In this document: positions 14,111-16,327 of the stretch, in pieces
Position numbering within the stretch: position 1 is the first letter of the stretch
How the letters are laid out: each line of letters begins with the position of its first letter
Notes under the pieces: generated by a model
Database searches by the model: none
What the model saw: only the letters and a program-made list of their open reading frames with translations
Told to the model about the DNA's origin: nothing
Made by a program: the position numbers and the translations under genes
Assembly (NCBI GenBank): GCA_900766495.1
Contig: CAAFVM010000011.1
Location: 1 to 16,327, forward strand
DNA: 16,327 nucleotides
Source: Clostridia bacterium
GTDB lineage: Bacteria; Bacillota; Clostridia; Christensenellales; Borkfalkiaceae
Direction of reading: 5' to 3'

Positions 14111-15973
14111 ATGAAAAAATTTAAAGCGGAATCGCAAAAAGTACTCGATTTAATGATAAATTCGATTTACACCAACAAAGAAATTTTCTTGCGCGAACTT
14201 TTGTCGAACGCGAGCGACGCGATAGATAAACTTTATTTCAAAAGCTTGCAAACGGGTAACACCGGTATGTCGCGTTCGGATTTCTGGATTGAGTTAAAGG
14301 CTGATAAAGAAGCCCGCACTCTTACCATAACCGATAACGGCATAGGCATGACAGAGGAAGAACTTGAAAACAACCTCGGCGTTATCGCGAAGAGCGGTTC
14401 GCAGGATTTCAAGAAAAACAACGAAGAGCTTAAAGCCGACGACATTAACATAATCGGACAGTTCGGCGTAGGTTTTTATTCCGCGTTTATGGTGAGCGAC
14501 AGGGTAGAGGTTCTTTCCAAAGCCTACGGCGCGGACAAAGCGTATGTGTGGAGCAGTAACGGCGCTGAGGGCTACGAAATAAAAGAAGCCGAAAAAGATA
14601 GCAACGGCACCGTGATTACGTTGCACATTAAAAAGGACGAGGACGGCGAAGATTATTCGCGCTATCTTGAAGAATACACGCTTAAATCGCTTGTTAAAAA
14701 ATACAGCAACTACATTTCCTATCCTATAAAAATGATTTGCACGAAGTACGATTACGACGTGCCGGAGGGCGAAGAACCCAAGAAAACGCAGGAGCTTGAA
14801 ACTCTTAACAGCATGCAACCCATATGGAAGCGCGCCAAAGCCGACGTAAAAGAAGAAGAGTATTCGCAGTTTTATAAAGATACTTTTTACGACGGCGAAG
14901 CTCCTCTTCTCACAATGCATTTTTCGATGGAGGGCGCGGTAGAGTTCAAGGCGTTGCTGTTCGTTCCCGAAAAGGCGCCTTACAATTATTATTCCAAGAA
15001 CTATGAAAAGGGCTTGAAACTTTACACCAACGGCGTGCTTATAACCGACAAATGCGCCGATTTGCTTCCCGATTATTTCAGTTTTGTAAAAGGCGTGGTC
15101 GATACCGACGTTCAGCTTAACGTATCGCGCGAAACGGTTCAGCAGTCGCGTTCGCTTAAAGCCATAGCTAATTCTATCGAGAAAAAGATTAAACGCGAAC
15201 TTGAAACTCTGCGCGACAACGACCGCGAAAAATACGAAAAATTCTTCAAAGCTTTCGGTTTGCAACTTAAATTCGGAATTTACCAGAATTACGGCATGAA
15301 TAAAGACGCGTTGCAGGATTTGCTCCTTTACTATTCGGTAAAAGAGGGCAAATACGTAACGCTTAAAGAGTATGCCGACGCGATGGGTTCCGACCAGAAG
15401 TATATTTACTACGCTACCGGTAAATCGGTTGAGGGCATTAAACTTATGCCGCAGCTTGATAAAATAACCGAAAAGGGTTATGACGTTCTTTGCATGACCG
15501 ACGACGTAGACGAATTCGCTTTAAGATTTATGGGAACTTATGCCGAAAAGCAATTCAGAAGCGTTTCGGGCGGCGACCTGGGAATAGACGAAGAAGAAAC
15601 CGTTGAAGAGGACAAAGAAATAGCCGATTTCATTAAAGAAAGCCTTGGCGATTCGGTTGAAAAGGTACGTATTTCGGGCAGAATTAAAAATCACCCCGTG
15701 TGCCTTACTGCCGAGGGCGACGTATCGCTCGAAATGGAAAAGGTTCTTAACGCAATGCCGAACGCTGGCGGAGAGGTTAAAGCTAAAAAAGTGCTTGAAA
15801 TTAACAAGGAACACCCCGTTTACGCAAAAATCAAAGCGCTTTACGATAACGACAAAGAAGAGCTTAAACGTCTTTCAAACGTGCTTTTCGAACTTGCCGA
15901 AATTATAGAGGGCATAACGGTTAAAAATCCCACCGCGCTTTGCGACGAGATTTGCGCAATGCTCGCTAAATAA
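14111..15973 (+). CDS. htpG: Molecular chaperone HtpG (bacterial Hsp90)
   Basis: HtpG is an ATP-driven cytosolic chaperone that works as a dimer. The 620-residue length is normal. The N-terminal GHKL ATPase domain is complete. It has NKEIFLRELLSNASDAIDKL (22-41), with catalytic Glu29, Asn33 and Asp36. TDNGIGM (74-80) and GVIAKSGSQDF (90-100) follow, then the lid motif IGQFGVGFYSAFMV. The middle domain includes GVVDTDVQLNVSRETVQQSR, with the conserved ATP-contacting Arg region, and a C-terminal dimerisation domain follows. GAGG lies 9 bases before the ATG. The leader is about 130 bases with the CIRCE at its start. It is transcribed alone, ending at the terminator at 16083-16122. Confidence 0.97.
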   Translation: MKKFKAESQKVLDLMINSIYTNKEIFLRELLSNASDAIDKLYFKSLQTGNTGMSRSDFWIELKADKEARTLTITDNGIGMTEEELENNLGVIAKSGSQDFKKNNEELKADDINIIGQFGVGFYSAFMVSDRVEVLSKAYGADKAYVWSSNGAEGYEIKEAEKDSNGTVITLHIKKDEDGEDYSRYLEEYTLKSLVKKYSNYISYPIKMICTKYDYDVPEGEEPKKTQELETLNSMQPIWKRAKADVKEEEYSQFYKDTFYDGEAPLLTMHFSMEGAVEFKALLFVPEKAPYNYYSKNYEKGLKLYTNGVLITDKCADLLPDYFSFVKGVVDTDVQLNVSRETVQQSRSLKAIANSIEKKIKRELETLRDNDREKYEKFFKAFGLQLKFGIYQNYGMNKDALQDLLLYYSVKEGKYVTLKEYADAMGSDQKYIYYATGKSVEGIKLMPQLDKITEKGYDVLCMTDDVDEFALRFMGTYAEKQFRSVSGGDLGIDEEETVEEDKEIADFIKESLGDSVEKVRISGRIKNHPVCLTAEGDVSLEMEKVLNAMPNAGGEVKAKKVLEINKEHPVYAKIKALYDNDKEELKRLSNVLFELAEIIEGITVKNPTALCDEICAMLAK

Positions 15974-16000
15974 TTAATTGCGAAGTTGATGCGGCGCGCT

Positions 16001-16034
16001 GCGTTTAAAATTATTATAGCGCGTTTAAAATTAT
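16001..16034 (+). repeat. Short direct repeat with 20-bp period
   Basis: GCGTTTAAAATTAT occurs at 16001-16014 and again at 16021-16034. The repeat lies between the htpG stop and its terminator. No function is apparent. Confidence 0.5.
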
Positions 16035-16082
16035 AAAACCTATGAACCGCTAAACCGCGCGTTAAAAAACAAATAAAAAAAT

Positions 16083-16122
16083 AAAACTCGTTGCCTGTTG
16101 ATTTCGGCGGCGAGTTTTTTTT
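16083..16122 (+). terminator. Intrinsic terminator downstream of htpG
   Basis: AAAACTCGTTGCC (16083-16095) pairs with GGCGGCGAGTTTT (16106-16118) including two U·G pairs, with a 10-nt loop and eight T bases in the tail. The A run on the left arm would let it act on the minus strand too. It lies about 110 bp past the stop. Confidence 0.8.
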
Positions 16123-16179
16123 GCGGCAGGCATTCAGTTCTTTATTGCTAATAGCCGTAAAAGCGCTTTTGGGCGCGTA

Positions 16180-16327
16180 GGGATTCCATTCCTTATCACT
16201 AATTACCGAAAAGGCGTCTATTTAGCCCTTTTCCGTGACCGCTCGATTGCCGTACGACGAGTACGGCTGCCTCGCGCTCGCGAAAAATCATCTAAAAATG
16301 CGCTCTTTTCGGTGCTTCGCATTTTTG
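16180..16327 (-). repeat. Hairpin-rich intergenic repeat, copy B
   Basis: No gene is seen in this stretch. Read on the minus strand it has the same order of parts as copy A: hairpin 1 (16294-16326, stem AAAAATGCG/CGCATTTTT), hairpin 2 (GCCGTAC/GTACGGC, 16249-16255 and 16261-16267), hairpin 3 (GAAAAGG/CCTTTTC, 16208-16214 and 16227-16233), then the edge motif with GGAATGGAATCCC (16180-16197). The near-palindromic hairpin 1 plus its AAATCAT flank aligns directly with bases 1-43. The primary sequence of hairpins 2 and 3 differs from copy A while pairing is kept. Bases 16123-16179 hold nothing recognisable. Confidence 0.5.

Noticed and set aside
14294..15265. Long minus-strand open frame (323 codons) opposite htpG
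   Set aside because: It lies wholly antisense to a secure htpG, has no ribosome site, and its composition is the mirror of the codon bias of the sense gene.
1..16327. CRISPR arrays, tRNA or rRNA genes, transposases, phage genes
   Set aside because: No regularly spaced repeats, cloverleaf-like sequences, integrase/transposase motifs or structural phage genes were seen on either strand by eye.

Overview
The window looks like chromosomal DNA from a spore-forming, low-to-moderate-GC member of the Clostridia, probably an uncultured gut lineage. The evidence is a SpoIVB sporulation peptidase, a DacF-type carboxypeptidase, strong Shine-Dalgarno sequences, A/T-tract intrinsic terminators and a HrcA/CIRCE heat-shock operator. 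No phage, plasmid, transposase, tRNA, rRNA or CRISPR feature was seen. The lineage is inferred from gene content and not proven. All genes but one are on the + strand.

Layout. (1) 1-292: a hairpin-rich repeat copy, then a weak promoter. (2) 293-3532: a large monocistronic DUF5107/TPR gene with its own terminator. (3) 3646-3864: a small two-helix membrane protein. (4) 3963-8227: a hydrolase cluster. Its first three genes are damaged: an internally deleted metallo-beta-lactamase (MBL), an N-truncated L-2-amino-thiazoline-4-carboxylic acid (ATC) hydrolase-family gene, and a frameshifted alpha/beta hydrolase. The next three are intact and tightly packed: a BAAT-C-like alpha/beta hydrolase, an ATC hydrolase-family protein and a transglutaminase-like protein. 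(5) 8242-11401: a sporulation block of spoIVB, a SpoIIM-like membrane protein and a dacF-like carboxypeptidase. The first and last share an identical forespore-type promoter, ACATA-N17-CATAATA. (6) 11420-12331, minus strand: a duplicated-fold metal permease (putative manganese/arsenic transporter, ArsP_2 type) with a His/Cys-rich loop. It is convergent with dacF across a bidirectional terminator. (7) 12552-13926: nagA with a near-consensus promoter and a terminator. (8) 13946-16122: htpG behind a sigma-A promoter that abuts a CIRCE operator. (9) 16180-16327: a second copy of the hairpin repeat in related architecture.

How it fits together. The sporulation block is coherent: SpoIVB triggers sigma-K activation and the carboxypeptidase acts on peptidoglycan, and both appear to be read by a forespore sigma factor. 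The hydrolase cluster is the least understood part. It twice pairs a hydrolase-fold enzyme with an ATC hydrolase-family protein and ends in a transglutaminase-like protein, while its upstream half is decaying. It is the best candidate for an undescribed catabolic or modification pathway, but its substrate cannot be read from sequence. Both ends of the window fall inside the same repeat family, so the window may be a contig that broke at repeats.
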